A DNA stretch of 52,799 nt, taken from contig NZ_ARQI01000111.1 of assembly GCF_000384655.1 (NCBI RefSeq), positions 1-52,799 of the forward strand, given 5' to 3'. Shown here piece by piece: positions 1 to 8,677 of this stretch; the first letter of the stretch is position 1; each line of letters starts with the position of its first letter. The position numbers were made by a program, and so were the translations under genes. A model generated the notes under the pieces. It saw only the letters and a list, made by a program, of their open reading frames with translations. It did not search any database and had not been told where the DNA came from. The stretch is from Brachyspira innocens ATCC 29796. GTDB taxonomy: Bacteria; Spirochaetota; Brachyspiria; Brachyspirales; Brachyspiraceae.

Positions 1-148
1 TAGAATTCATAATATAATCTCTAAAAAAACATTAATATAGTAAATAAAAACGTGAAGTAATATATAACTAATTATATATTTGTCAATATACTTTAATAAT
101 TTTTTATATAAAAGTAAAGTAAATAAAATATTAAAATAATTTATTTTA

Positions 149-176
149 TTGACAAATTCTAAAATTAATGTATATT
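149..176 (+). promoter_or_regulatory. sigma70-type promoter upstream of the GCATC repeat
   Basis: TTGACA at 149-154 and TATATT at 171-176 are separated by 16 nt, with TG directly before the -10. A transcript starting near 183 would contain an AGGAT ribosome-binding site (206-210), the ATG at 217, the pentanucleotide tract and then the glycosyltransferase gene at 421. Prediction from sequence only. Confidence 0.55.
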
Positions 177-216
177 TTAATTAATTTTTATAAACAACTA
201 TAGATAGGATTTTTAT

Positions 217-303
217 ATGTTCATCGCATCGCATCGCATCGCATCGCATCGCATCGCATCGCATCGCATCGCATCGCATCGCATCGCATCACATTTAAAT
301 TAA
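217..303 (+). CDS. leader ORF containing the pentanucleotide repeat
   Basis: ATG at 217 has an AGGAT Shine-Dalgarno 6 nt upstream. With 13 repeat copies it encodes 28 residues made of IASHR units and stops at TAA 301-303. The copy number sets the exit frame. Gaining one unit (14 copies) gives a stop at 296-298. Losing one unit (12 copies) leaves the frame open through to TAA at 435-437, 14 nt past the start of the glycosyltransferase, so the two reading frames would overlap. This is a candidate regulatory leader peptide rather than a functional protein. It could also be an accidental ORF. Confidence 0.35.
   Translation: MFIASHRIASHRIASHRIASHRIASHLN
226..290 (+). repeat. pentanucleotide microsatellite (GCATC)x13
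   Basis: Thirteen perfect GCATC units fill 226-290, with a further partial unit (CATC) at 222-225. No frame of the repeat contains a stop codon. Five is not a multiple of three, so each unit gained or lost by slipped-strand mispairing changes the reading frame of the leader ORF that starts at 217. It also changes the distance between the promoter at 149-176 and the gene at 421. Such tracts are typical of phase-variable surface-polysaccharide genes. Confidence 0.97.
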
Positions 304-420
304 TTTTTTATATTATTGACTGTCATATCATACAATACCTAATTGTAAAATATTTCACTAATCTGGAAAATTATATCAAATATTTTTTTAGCAGTTTTAT
401 TAATTTAATAAGGAACAATA

Positions 421-1503
421 ATGCCTATATTCAATAAATTATTGCATTCTAGTATAAGAAATAAGTTATCAAAAAAAATATCTGATGCTTTGAAAAAAAA
501 ATCAATTAATGCTAAAGATTCAGAATATACAAATTATATACCTATACAATATAAATCTTCTAATAAAATTGATTATATATGTTCTATCAAAAATGCAGTA
601 GTTTATTCAGATTGCGGATTTATCTTTACTAAAGATGGCAAATTAATAAAAGATAATTTACATGATGATATAATAGAACCTAGTGCACAGTTATCTGGAC
701 GATTTTTATTTTTTAGTTTACGCAGAAAAATTAGAATTAAAGGTAATATTTTTGCTTTAAAATCTGCAGCTCAGGAATATTACGGACATTGGATTCACGA
801 TATATTATCAAGATTATTTATATTAAAAGATTCTGGATTATTTGATAAAATAGATACTTTTATAATAAGTGAAGGATGTAAAGCCAAATTTTATAAAGAA
901 AGTCTTGAACTATTTGGAGTTAAAAATGTTATTAATGTTCCAGATGAAAAAAAGATAGAATGTGAAAATTTATTTTTTAGCTCTTTCCCATGTTTAGTTC
1001 CTTCAAAACCTTTTAAATGGGAATGTGATAAGTTTTTAGAGTTTACTAAAGGATTATTAAATAAATGTAATATCGAATTTCATGATAAAATATATATAAG
1101 CCGTAAAAAAGTAAAAACTAGAAATATTATAAATGAAAAAGAATTACTTGATATACTTTTACCATTAGGATATAAAGTTATATATCCTGAAGACTATTCT
1201 ATAGCAGAGCAATTTTGTTTATTTAATAAAGCTAAAAAAATAATATCTGTTTTGGGAAGCGGATTAACCAATATAATATGCTGTGATAAGAATACTTCAC
1301 TGTTTGGTATAGTAGCAAATGTTCGTTATGAGGATTATCATAAATATATATGTTCTATAAAGGGTATGAAGTATTTTGAATATATAGAAGATGATCCTAA
1401 AAACATACATTATTTTTACAATATAAAGGATAGGGACAAATATAATTTTTCCATAGATTTAGAAAGGTTCAAAAAAGTTCTTGAAGACTTTGAGAAATGC
1501 TGA
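421..1503 (+). CDS. GT61 (DUF563) family glycosyltransferase
   Basis: The 360-residue protein resembles glycosyltransferase family 61 enzymes, which act on capsule, LPS or O-linked glycans. The diagnostic segments are GHWIHDILSRLF near residue 121 and GSGLTNIICC near residue 280, matching the family's HW...RL and HGAGLTN motifs; His is replaced by Ser in the second. ISRKKVKTRNI, before the C-terminal half, is also typical. There is no signal peptide, so it is probably cytosolic. The ATG follows AAGGA by 6 nt. It is preceded by a GCATC microsatellite within a leader ORF, pointing to phase variation of surface glycan. The sugar donor and acceptor cannot be told from the sequence. Confidence 0.82.
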   Translation: MPIFNKLLHSSIRNKLSKKISDALKKKSINAKDSEYTNYIPIQYKSSNKIDYICSIKNAVVYSDCGFIFTKDGKLIKDNLHDDIIEPSAQLSGRFLFFSLRRKIRIKGNIFALKSAAQEYYGHWIHDILSRLFILKDSGLFDKIDTFIISEGCKAKFYKESLELFGVKNVINVPDEKKIECENLFFSSFPCLVPSKPFKWECDKFLEFTKGLLNKCNIEFHDKIYISRKKVKTRNIINEKELLDILLPLGYKVIYPEDYSIAEQFCLFNKAKKIISVLGSGLTNIICCDKNTSLFGIVANVRYEDYHKYICSIKGMKYFEYIEDDPKNIHYFYNIKDRDKYNFSIDLERFKKVLEDFEKC

Positions 1504-1785
1504 TTATAAAATTATTTTCTAATTAAAATATTTACTGATGAAATATTTCTCAAATCATTTAAAAAATTAAATATTATTAAAATTACTACTTCATAATAAT
1601 TTATAAGCATTGCATTATTATAGCATAAACAATTAAATTTTTTAAAAAACATATTTTTTTATTATTTATTTATATTACCAAAAATTAATAATACTATAAT
1701 CTTATATTAATGTATAAATAATATTGACTTATTAATTTTTTTCATGTAACCTATTACAGTAATATAATAGTTTGGGAGCAAATTT

Positions 1786-2997
1786 ATGAATATTTTAAAA
1801 AATTATAAGTTTTCATTCATATTAATTTTTGCAATGATATTAGGTGCTGTTATAGGGGCGGTATTTGGAGAAAAGGCAGCTATTCTTCAGCCTATAGCCG
1901 ATGTGTTTTTAAATCTGCTTTACTGCTGTGTTGTACCTATGATATTTGTTTCATTAGTGTATTCTATATCAAATATGGAAAATACAAATAAATTAGGAAA
2001 AGTGCTGTCTGTTATGATTATAATTTTTATATTAGCAGAGATAATAGCTTCAATTTATATGCTTGTAATAACTATAATATTTAATCCAGCAGAAGGTTCT
2101 AATATAGTAATGAATGAAACTATAAGTAATATTAAAAGCAATTCAAATATATTAGCTATGTTTACTGTAAGTGATTTTAATCTTTTATGGTCAAGACAAA
2201 ACTTAATGGCATTAATAGTATTTGCTATGTTTGTAGGGATTGCAACGGTTAAATCAGGAGAGGCTGGTAAACAGGCAATAAAATTATTTGGTTCTTTAAC
2301 GGCCATTATATCAAAAGTAGTTTCATATGTTATGTATTTAGCTCCTATAGGACTAGGTGCTTTTTTTGCTGTCTTGGTTGGGCAAAATGGGGCTGCACTA
2401 TCAGGACCTCTATCTAGGGCTTTAATCATATATTTTATAGCTGCTATTGTATTTTATTTTTTATCAAATACAATATTCGCATACCTTGGTGCTGGAATAA
2501 AAGGAGTAAAACTATTTTGGAAATATATTATACCTCCTTCTTTGGTATCGCTTGGAACATGCTCATCAGCTGCTACAATACCTACAAATTTAATAGCTGG
2601 AAGAAATATAGGAATACCAGATGATATTAATGACTTAACTATACCTATGGGATGCAATCTTCATAAATCTGGAGCTGCATTAATAACTGTATTAAAAATT
2701 ACTTTTATGTGCAGTATGTTTAATGTTAATATATTAGAGCCTCAAAATATTATTACTGCCATATTAGTATCGGTGCTTGCTGCTTCTGTTATGGGAGCAA
2801 TACCTGCAGGAGGATATGTAGGAGAGATTTTTATAATATCTGCATTCCATTTTCCACAGGAGGCTATACCTATAATGGTATTAATAGGAACAATAACAGA
2901 TGCCCCAGCTACAACAATAAATGCTACTAATGATGTAGGAGTTGGTATGCTTATGGCTAGAATATTTAAAGGAAAAAATTGGTTAAAACAAAATTAG
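1786..2997 (+). CDS. dicarboxylate/amino acid:cation symporter (DAACS/SLC1 family)
   Basis: This 403-residue polytopic membrane protein has the glutamate-transporter fold. The re-entrant hairpin serine-rich motif is present as GTCSSAATIPTN (about residue 258), followed by MGCNLHKSGAAL and, near the C terminus, the substrate-binding ATTINATNDVGVG. The length matches the family (about 400-430). Substrates in the family include glutamate, aspartate, C4-dicarboxylates and serine/threonine, and the sequence does not decide among them. GGGAG lies 7 nt before the ATG and a TATAAT is at 1763-1768. The next gene follows after only 25 nt, so they may be co-transcribed. The 282 bp upstream (1504-1785) is AT-rich and otherwise featureless. 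Confidence 0.88.
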   Translation: MNILKNYKFSFILIFAMILGAVIGAVFGEKAAILQPIADVFLNLLYCCVVPMIFVSLVYSISNMENTNKLGKVLSVMIIIFILAEIIASIYMLVITIIFNPAEGSNIVMNETISNIKSNSNILAMFTVSDFNLLWSRQNLMALIVFAMFVGIATVKSGEAGKQAIKLFGSLTAIISKVVSYVMYLAPIGLGAFFAVLVGQNGAALSGPLSRALIIYFIAAIVFYFLSNTIFAYLGAGIKGVKLFWKYIIPPSLVSLGTCSSAATIPTNLIAGRNIGIPDDINDLTIPMGCNLHKSGAALITVLKITFMCSMFNVNILEPQNIITAILVSVLAASVMGAIPAGGYVGEIFIISAFHFPQEAIPIMVLIGTITDAPATTINATNDVGVGMLMARIFKGKNWLKQN

Positions 2998-3022
2998 ATA
3001 AATTTAAAAAAGGGAAATAAAA

Positions 3023-3505
3023 ATGAAAATAGTAAAATACGAAAAAAAATATCTTAAAGAAGCATTAAATATATGGAATGATATAATAAAAGAAGGAATA
3101 TATTTTCCTCAAATAGAAACTCTGCAAAATGAAGAAGAGGCTCATAAATACTTTAGCTCTCAGGATTATACAGGTATTGCCTATGAAGATGATAAAATAT
3201 ACGGAGTTTATATACTTCACCCAAACAATATAGGAAGATGCGGACATATATCTAATGCCTCATATGCTGTAAGTAAAGATGCAAGGGGCAAAGGTATAGG
3301 AGAGGCTTTAGTAAGAGATTCTATTAAAAAAGGTGCTGAGCTTGGATATAAAATACTTCAGTTTAATGCTGTTGTAATATCCAATAATGCTGCTCATAAA
3401 CTATATGAAAAAATTGGGTTTAATAAAATAGGAATAGTAAAAAAAGGATATCTTAATAAAAATAATGAATACGAAGATATTGTGCTTTATTATATAGATT
3501 TATGA
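3023..3505 (+). CDS. GNAT family N-acetyltransferase
   Basis: The 160-residue protein has the acetyl-CoA pyrophosphate-binding loop ARGKGIGEAL (about residue 88, matching R/QxxGxG/A) and the C-terminal NNAAHKLYEKIGF block of the GNAT fold. It resembles the small phosphinothricin-acetyltransferase-like or YhhY-like enzymes, but the substrate is unknown. AAAGGGA precedes the ATG. It sits 25 nt after the transporter and 17 nt before the next gene, consistent with a three-gene transcript ending at the hairpin at 3894. Confidence 0.85.
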   Translation: MKIVKYEKKYLKEALNIWNDIIKEGIYFPQIETLQNEEEAHKYFSSQDYTGIAYEDDKIYGVYILHPNNIGRCGHISNASYAVSKDARGKGIGEALVRDSIKKGAELGYKILQFNAVVISNNAAHKLYEKIGFNKIGIVKKGYLNKNNEYEDIVLYYIDL

Positions 3506-3522
3506 TTTAAGGATAAAGTTTT

Positions 3523-3870
3523 ATGTATTTTAAAAAAGTAAAAATCGAAATATATATACCAGAAGAATATACTGATAAATTAAGAGAGGCTTTAAATAGT
3601 ATAGGAGCTTTAGGTATTGGCAACTATGATAATGTCATGTCTGTAACAAAAATTACTGGGTATTGGCGTCCTTTAGAAGGAGCTAATCCTTTTGATGGAG
3701 AAGTTGATAAAATATCAAAAGCTCCTGAAGATAAGGTAGAGTTTTCAACCGATATAAAAAATGTAGAAAATATTATTAAGGTTATGAAAGAAGTTCACCC
3801 CTATGAAGAGCCCGTAATGAACATAATACCATTAATCAATGACAGATTTAATATTGATTTAAATTATTAA
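3523..3870 (+). CDS. small Nif3/PII-like domain protein (COG3323 type)
   Basis: A 115-residue soluble protein that looks like the stand-alone version of the extra domain inserted in YqfO/Nif3 proteins (NGG1p-interacting factor 3-like). Recognisable pieces are KVKIEIYIPEEYTDKLREAL at the N terminus, GxIGNYD, the aromatic GYWRPLEGANPF and the C-terminal VHPYEEPVMNIIPL. The fold is related to CutA/PII trimers, and no enzymatic role is established. It is the last gene before a strong terminator and only 17 nt from the GNAT gene. Confidence 0.75.
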   Translation: MYFKKVKIEIYIPEEYTDKLREALNSIGALGIGNYDNVMSVTKITGYWRPLEGANPFDGEVDKISKAPEDKVEFSTDIKNVENIIKVMKEVHPYEEPVMNIIPLINDRFNIDLNY

Positions 3871-3893
3871 TATTAACAAAATACAATAAAAAA

Positions 3894-3919
3894 CAAGAGT
3901 CTATAATTATAGACTCTTG
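3894..3919. terminator. bidirectional intrinsic terminator
   Basis: A perfect 13+13 inverted repeat (CAAGAGTCTATAA and its complement) is flanked by an A-rich stretch on the left and TTTTT on the right. It lies between the convergent gene ending at 3870 (+) and rnfB ending at 3947 (-), so it can serve both strands. Confidence 0.88.
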
Positions 3920-3946
3920 CTTTTTATATTTACAAATTAATTAATT

Positions 3947-4786
3947 TTATGCCTGTTTAACTTCTGAAAGATCTTTTACAGAATTTACTCTTTCATTAGT
4001 AATAGCTTTAGTAGGACATTTAGCTATACTTTCATTTGTAATAGAATAATCATCATAATTAACTATAGCAAGATAATTATCTATTTTCATACCGCCCTCT
4101 TTAGTAGCTTTAACACAAATACTGCATCCTATACAAGCTCTGTCGCAAGCCTTTTTAGCAATAGGACCTTTATCTTTAGATTTACAGTATACATGGAACT
4201 CTTGAGAAACAGGGTGTATTTCTATAAGTTTTTGAGGACAAGCCTTAACACAAGCATTACATGATACACATTTATCTTCAACAATAACAGGCATTCCAGT
4301 TTTTTCATCTTTAATAATAGCACCAAACTCGCATGCCTTCATACAATCATAAAAACCAACACAGCCATAAGAACAGTTTTTATTTCCTCCAGCCATAACA
4401 GCAGAAACACAAGTATCAGCACCATTATATACTTTATCAGATTTTGCTATACCATTATGTCCATGGCAGAAAATATAAGCTCTTGTTCTCTCTTTTTGAG
4501 CAGGTGCTACTTTACCCAAAAAGTCCGCAACCTTAGCAGCAGTATTAGCTCCTCCAACAGAACAGCCGTCTACAGGAGCTTTGTCATCAACTAAAGCTTT
4601 AGCAAACTGAGCACAGCCAGGAAAACCGCATCCTCCGCAGTTAGCACCAGGGAGCATTTCGGTTAATTGAGTAACTCTCTCATCAACTTCAACTTTAAAA
4701 ATTTTGGAAGAAAATATTAATAAAACAGCCAATATCAAAGCAATTAAGCCTGAAGATATTGAAGCTACCAAAACAGATGTCATCAT
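3947..4786 (-). CDS. rnfB: Rnf complex iron-sulfur subunit RnfB
   Basis: 279 residues: an N-terminal membrane helix (about 5-27), then the Fe4S4 domain with CGGCGFPGC (about 50), then ferredoxin-type clusters NCSYGCVGFYDCMKAC, CVSCNACVKACP and CIGCSIC with a late CP. This is the layout of RnfB, the electron-entry subunit of the ion-translocating ferredoxin:NAD+ oxidoreductase. It is the last gene of rnfE-rnfA-rnfB, 39 nt after rnfA, and ends at the bidirectional terminator. rnfC, rnfD and rnfG are not next to it, so they must lie elsewhere or be absent. Confidence 0.93.
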   Translation of the reverse strand: MMTSVLVASISSGLIALILAVLLIFSSKIFKVEVDERVTQLTEMLPGANCGGCGFPGCAQFAKALVDDKAPVDGCSVGGANTAAKVADFLGKVAPAQKERTRAYIFCHGHNGIAKSDKVYNGADTCVSAVMAGGNKNCSYGCVGFYDCMKACEFGAIIKDEKTGMPVIVEDKCVSCNACVKACPQKLIEIHPVSQEFHVYCKSKDKGPIAKKACDRACIGCSICVKATKEGGMKIDNYLAIVNYDDYSITNESIAKCPTKAITNERVNSVKDLSEVKQA

Positions 4787-4825
4787 TTTTATTATCCTTT
4801 TAAATAACTTCTAACACACAAATAA

Positions 4826-5407
4826 TCATATTTTGATTATACCAGAGAAACCATAAAATATAAGAGCAAGTATTCCTGCAGTTATAAAAGGCATAGCAGG
4901 TCCTCTGAACGCCTGAGGTATATCAGCAGTAGATAAACGCTCTCTTATGCTGGCCATTATAACCAATGCTAATGTAAAGCCTACTCCTGCTCCTAAAGCA
5001 AATACTATATTCTGTATAAAATTATATTTGTATAATACTCCAAATAAAGCCAAACCTAATACACAGCAGTTAGTAGTAATAAGAGGAAGATAAATACCTA
5101 AAGACAAATACAAACTTTCACTAGTTTTTCTAACAACCATCTCTACAAACTGAACCAAAGCAGCTATAACTATAATAAACAGTATAGTTTGAAGGAATTC
5201 AATTTTAAAAGGAACTAATATATAGTATTGAATCATCCAGCTTACAGCGGCAGTAAGTACAAGTACAAAAGTAACAGCAATACCCATACTTATTGCAGAA
5301 TCTAATTTATTTGATACGCCCAAGAAAGGACATATACCCAAAAATTTAGTTAGTACAAAATTATTAACCAATACAGTAGCAACAAAAAGTAAAATTAAAT
5401 TAACCAT
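4826..5407 (-). CDS. rnfA: Rnf complex membrane subunit RnfA
   Basis: Six-helix membrane protein of 193 residues, the exact length of E. coli RsxA/RnfA. KFLGICPFLG and TTNCCVLG are the two conserved Cys-bearing half-helices that place an iron-sulfur cluster in the membrane between RnfA and RnfE. A longer open frame begins at 5428. I chose the ATG at 5407 because GAGGAGG lies 8 nt upstream and the protein then begins MVNLILLFVATVLVNN as in the family. This start overlaps the stop of rnfE by 8 nt, so translation is coupled. Confidence 0.93.
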   Translation of the reverse strand: MVNLILLFVATVLVNNFVLTKFLGICPFLGVSNKLDSAISMGIAVTFVLVLTAAVSWMIQYYILVPFKIEFLQTILFIIVIAALVQFVEMVVRKTSESLYLSLGIYLPLITTNCCVLGLALFGVLYKYNFIQNIVFALGAGVGFTLALVIMASIRERLSTADIPQAFRGPAMPFITAGILALIFYGFSGIIKI

Positions 5408-6059
5408 TAGCTTTTCCTCCTCTAGCATCTATGGCTCTTTTTATAGCGATTAAAGTACCCAAAGTAAAGAAAGCACCCGGAGCCATGATCATAACAACCC
5501 AAGGAGTCGTAATTTCATTATAGGCATTCAAAGCAAAAGGCATAGCAGATTCTACAAAACCTCTTATACTTCCTACTATATCAAAACCAAGCCAAGTACC
5601 GTTTCCTAATATCTCTCTGACAGATGCAAGAAGTGTCAAAGCAAAGAAGAAACCTACACCGTTGCCCAAAGCATCAAATATACTAGGTATAATACCGTTT
5701 TTATTTGCAAAAGCCTCAGCTCTTCCCAATATAATACAGTTTACAACTATAAGAGGAATATAAGGACCTAAAGCTAAAGACAAAGTATAAAACTTAGCTT
5801 TCATAACTATATCAGTTAAAGTAACAAAAGCTGCTATAACTACAATGTATCCCATAATCCTAACTTCATTAGCATAAATCTTTTTTATAAGTGAAATTAA
5901 AGCAGATGAGCATACTAATACAAAGATAGTAGCTGCTGACATACCTATAGCATTCATAACACTGCTGGTTACTGCTAAGCTGGGACACATACCAAGAACC
6001 TGAACGAAGGTTGGGTTATTTTTCCATACACCTTCCATAAATACTTGAGAATTTTTCAT
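5400..6059 (-). CDS. rnfE: Rnf complex membrane subunit RnfE
   Basis: 219-residue membrane protein that begins with the characteristic GVWKNNPTFVQVLGMCPSLAVT and carries the second conserved Cys segment VNCIILGRAEAFA. It is homologous to NqrD. The presence of RnfB next door makes this Rnf rather than Na+-NQR. It is the first gene of the three-gene set. Upstream (6060-6179) there is only a short AT-rich spacer and then a chemoreceptor gene, so the usual rnfCDG part is not contiguous. Confidence 0.92.
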   Translation of the reverse strand: MKNSQVFMEGVWKNNPTFVQVLGMCPSLAVTSSVMNAIGMSAATIFVLVCSSALISLIKKIYANEVRIMGYIVVIAAFVTLTDIVMKAKFYTLSLALGPYIPLIVVNCIILGRAEAFANKNGIIPSIFDALGNGVGFFFALTLLASVREILGNGTWLGFDIVGSIRGFVESAMPFALNAYNEITTPWVVMIMAPGAFFTLGTLIAIKRAIDARGGKANG

Positions 6060-6179
6060 AATAATTTAACCTTGATTTAATTAAGATTATACATTTATAT
6101 ATTATATCATAAATTGCAAGATTTTTCAAGTAATATCAAAAATATATACACATTGTAGGTATTTTTTATTAATCATTCG

Positions 6180-8090
6180 CTATTTTAACTTAAAAAATGA
6201 TACAGCTTCCTCTAAATTTATGGATAATTCTTCTAGTTCCTTAGAAATTTCGCTTACATCTTCTGCCAATTTAGTATTATTCTTTGAGCTTTTTTCTATA
6301 TCGCTTATATGCATACTTATAGAATCTATACCTTCTTTTTGAAGTTTCAAAGCCTCAGTAAAATTAGATAAAAGAGAATATGTTTTTTCTATTTTTTCTT
6401 TCATATCATAAAATAATTCTTTTGATTTATTAGTAGACTCTGCCGCAAGCTCTATGCGTTTCTGGCTTTCCTCTATAAGAGAAGATATATCTTTAACTGA
6501 ACCTGATGTATTTTGTGCCAAGTTTCTAACCTCATTGGCAACTACAGAAAATCCTCTTCCGTTTTCTCCTGCACGGGCTGCTTCTACTGAAGCATTCAAA
6601 GCTAATATATTAGTTTGAAAAGCTATATGTTCTATAACTTTAGTAATATCTTTTATTTTATTACTTACCTCACTTACTGAATTGGAATTCTCTGCTGCCT
6701 CGCTTATACTATTGTCAGCCATATCTATATAAGCATTAGCTTCTTTCATTATATCTATAAGTTCATTAGCATAATTTGCAGTTTCTGATACAGAATTACC
6801 TATATTGTTAGTAATATCAAAAGCAGTATGCATCTTATCAAAATTATTTTCTGTTTCACTATGAAGTTTATCATTTTTAGAAGATATCTCTCCAGCCCTA
6901 TTTTTTGCCTCTGCAGAAATAACATTTACTACATTAACAGCATCTGTAAGTGCCTCTTTCATATTATAAAAACTGCACATTAAATTACCTATCTCATCTC
7001 TTCTAGTACTGCATGTAACATCACTATTTATTATATAACCATTAGATATATTGTCAGCCTCTTTTACAACCATATTCAAGGGCTTTATTATTGATTTTGC
7101 TATTAATCTTCCTATTATACAAATTATAACAGACATAATCAAAGCTATAACTATAACTATTTTTGTAAGCCTATTTTTATCGCCATAAATTTCATCTTGG
7201 CTGTAGCTTACTATTAAATACCAAGGTGTATTATTTATAGGATTAAATAAAGATATTTCTGAAACATTATTATCATCTACATATTCCAAAATACCTTCTT
7301 TATTATCTAAAACATACTGAAAAAATTTATCTTCTCTTTCTCTTATAGTTTCTGGTTTTCTCTCATAAGCTGATGTCCCTATTATATTACTTTCATATAT
7401 GTAGAGTTTATTTGTATCATTATGTGCTATTATATTTTTATTTTTGTCTATAATAGCTATAGAACCTGTGCGTCCTAATTGGCTTGGTGTAATATAATCT
7501 GCTATAAACTTCATCCAGTTAATAGAGCTGTTTAATACACCTACTACATTACCGTTCTCATCTTTGACACCTTTCCATATAACACATATAGCATTAAGAG
7601 GATTGGCTGAAGAAGGCTGTATCAAATCTCTTCCTGCAAAATCATAGCCTGTTTCTTTAAATCTAGTCCAGTCTGATGAGTCGGCTCCGTAATTAATATG
7701 AAGAAGTTTGCCTCCTATAGAATCAAGTATTATATTGGCATTAAAGTTTACTAATGAATAATTATAAAAAACCTCTGTATCAGCTACTTCTCTTGTAAAC
7801 TCTTTTAAAGAAGCCTCAGCAGCAAGTCTATTCTCTTCGGTAGGATTAACTAAATATCTTGCTAAATTAGGATCTTTAGAGTATAAATCCATAACAAGTC
7901 TCTTCTCTGAAAAATATAAATCTATCATATCCGAATACGACTTGGCAGCAACTCTAAGTCCCTTTATAGCAGTATCTTCTATAGATTTTGAACTTACTAC
8001 AGTAATTATAAGCACTATAACAAACATACATAATATAAAAGTAATTGAAATTATAAAAGGTATTCTAAAGGAAAGATTATTTATTTTCAT
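6180..8090 (-). CDS. methyl-accepting chemotaxis protein with periplasmic Cache domain
   Basis: About 636 residues. A TM helix near residues 9-30 is followed by a roughly 280-residue periplasmic region of dCache type (WTRF...[50 protein letters not shown]). Then come TM2, a HAMP segment and the cytoplasmic hairpin with the highly conserved tip [21 protein letters not shown]...[12 protein letters not shown]. It would sense a small molecule and signal to CheA/CheW. The open frame extends to a TTG at 8099; the ATG at 8090 is preferred. The ligand cannot be predicted. Confidence 0.93.
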   Translation of the reverse strand: MKINNLSFRIPFIISITFILCMFVIVLIITVVSSKSIEDTAIKGLRVAAKSYSDMIDLYFSEKRLVMDLYSKDPNLARYLVNPTEENRLAAEASLKEFTREVADTEVFYNYSLVNFNANIILDSIGGKLLHINYGADSSDWTRFKETGYDFAGRDLIQPSSANPLNAICVIWKGVKDENGNVVGVLNSSINWMKFIADYITPSQLGRTGSIAIIDKNKNIIAHNDTNKLYIYESNIIGTSAYERKPETIREREDKFFQYVLDNKEGILEYVDDNNVSEISLFNPINNTPWYLIVSYSQDEIYGDKNRLTKIVIVIALIMSVIICIIGRLIAKSIIKPLNMVVKEADNISNGYIINSDVTCSTRRDEIGNLMCSFYNMKEALTDAVNVVNVISAEAKNRAGEISSKNDKLHSETENNFDKMHTAFDITNNIGNSVSETANYANELIDIMKEANAYIDMADNSISEAAENSNSVSEVSNKIKDITKVIEHIAFQTNILALNASVEAARAGENGRGFSVVANEVRNLAQNTSGSVKDISSLIEESQKRIELAAESTNKSKELFYDMKEKIEKTYSLLSNFTEALKLQKEGIDSISMHISDIEKSSKNNTKLAEDVSEISKELEELSINLEEAVSFFKLK

Positions 8091-8404
8091 AATATACAAA
8101 CCACATAAAAATAAACTAAAAAAAATTTAGATATTTTTTAAAAAACTAACTTTTTTTCATACACTATAATATAATATAAAAAATACAAAAAATCAAATAA
8201 TTAAACTAATATTTTAATTATAGTATATAAAAAATGCATTACATAAAATTTAATAATATTGATAAAAAAATTTTATATGAAAAATAATCACAAATAATTT
8301 AATAATTATCAAAGCTAATGCAATATTATATATGTATATAGTGATATTATTATATAATAATTTAAAATAATATTTATAATTCTAATAATTAGTTTTTTGC
8401 AATT

Positions 8405-8649
8405 ACTAAATACTGATAACTAACCGCTCTGAGTACTCCATAATACCACCAATAATTTTATAACCTCTGAAGTACAGTTAGGTATGATATAAAATAATCA
8501 AGGCCTTACCGCATGAAAAAAACGCATTTTTGAAGCTTGAATATATAATTTATACGAAATGTAAAATATTTATTTTATTATTAATATTATATATTTCGTA
8601 TGGAATAACAAACTTGTAAAATTGTTTATAAGGTAATTTTGAAACAAGT
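8405..8649. repeat. degenerate GC-rich intergenic repeat, copy C
   Basis: The gap 8100-8677 holds no plausible gene. Its left half (8100-8400) is plain AT-rich DNA. From about 8405 the block ACCGCTCTG.GTACT..TAA.ACC.CCA matches the repeat at 15840-15870. GAAGTAC.GTTAGGTATG matches those at 44966 and 47837. The right edge TTTTGAAACAAGT (8637-8649) is the exact complement of the terminal motif that opens the repeats at 12361 and 15795. The left edge is degraded. Confidence 0.6.
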
Positions 8650-8677
8650 ATGATATGTTTTAATAATGAAATACAAA

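Noticed and set aside
226-290. The GCATC run considered as a CRISPR or as a structural repeat
   Set aside because: It is a uniform 5-bp microsatellite without spacers; no cas genes occur in the window.
2055-2657. Two open frames on the minus strand opposite the DAACS gene
   Set aside because: They mirror a well-supported transporter on the plus strand, and neither has a ribosome-binding site or recognisable protein features.
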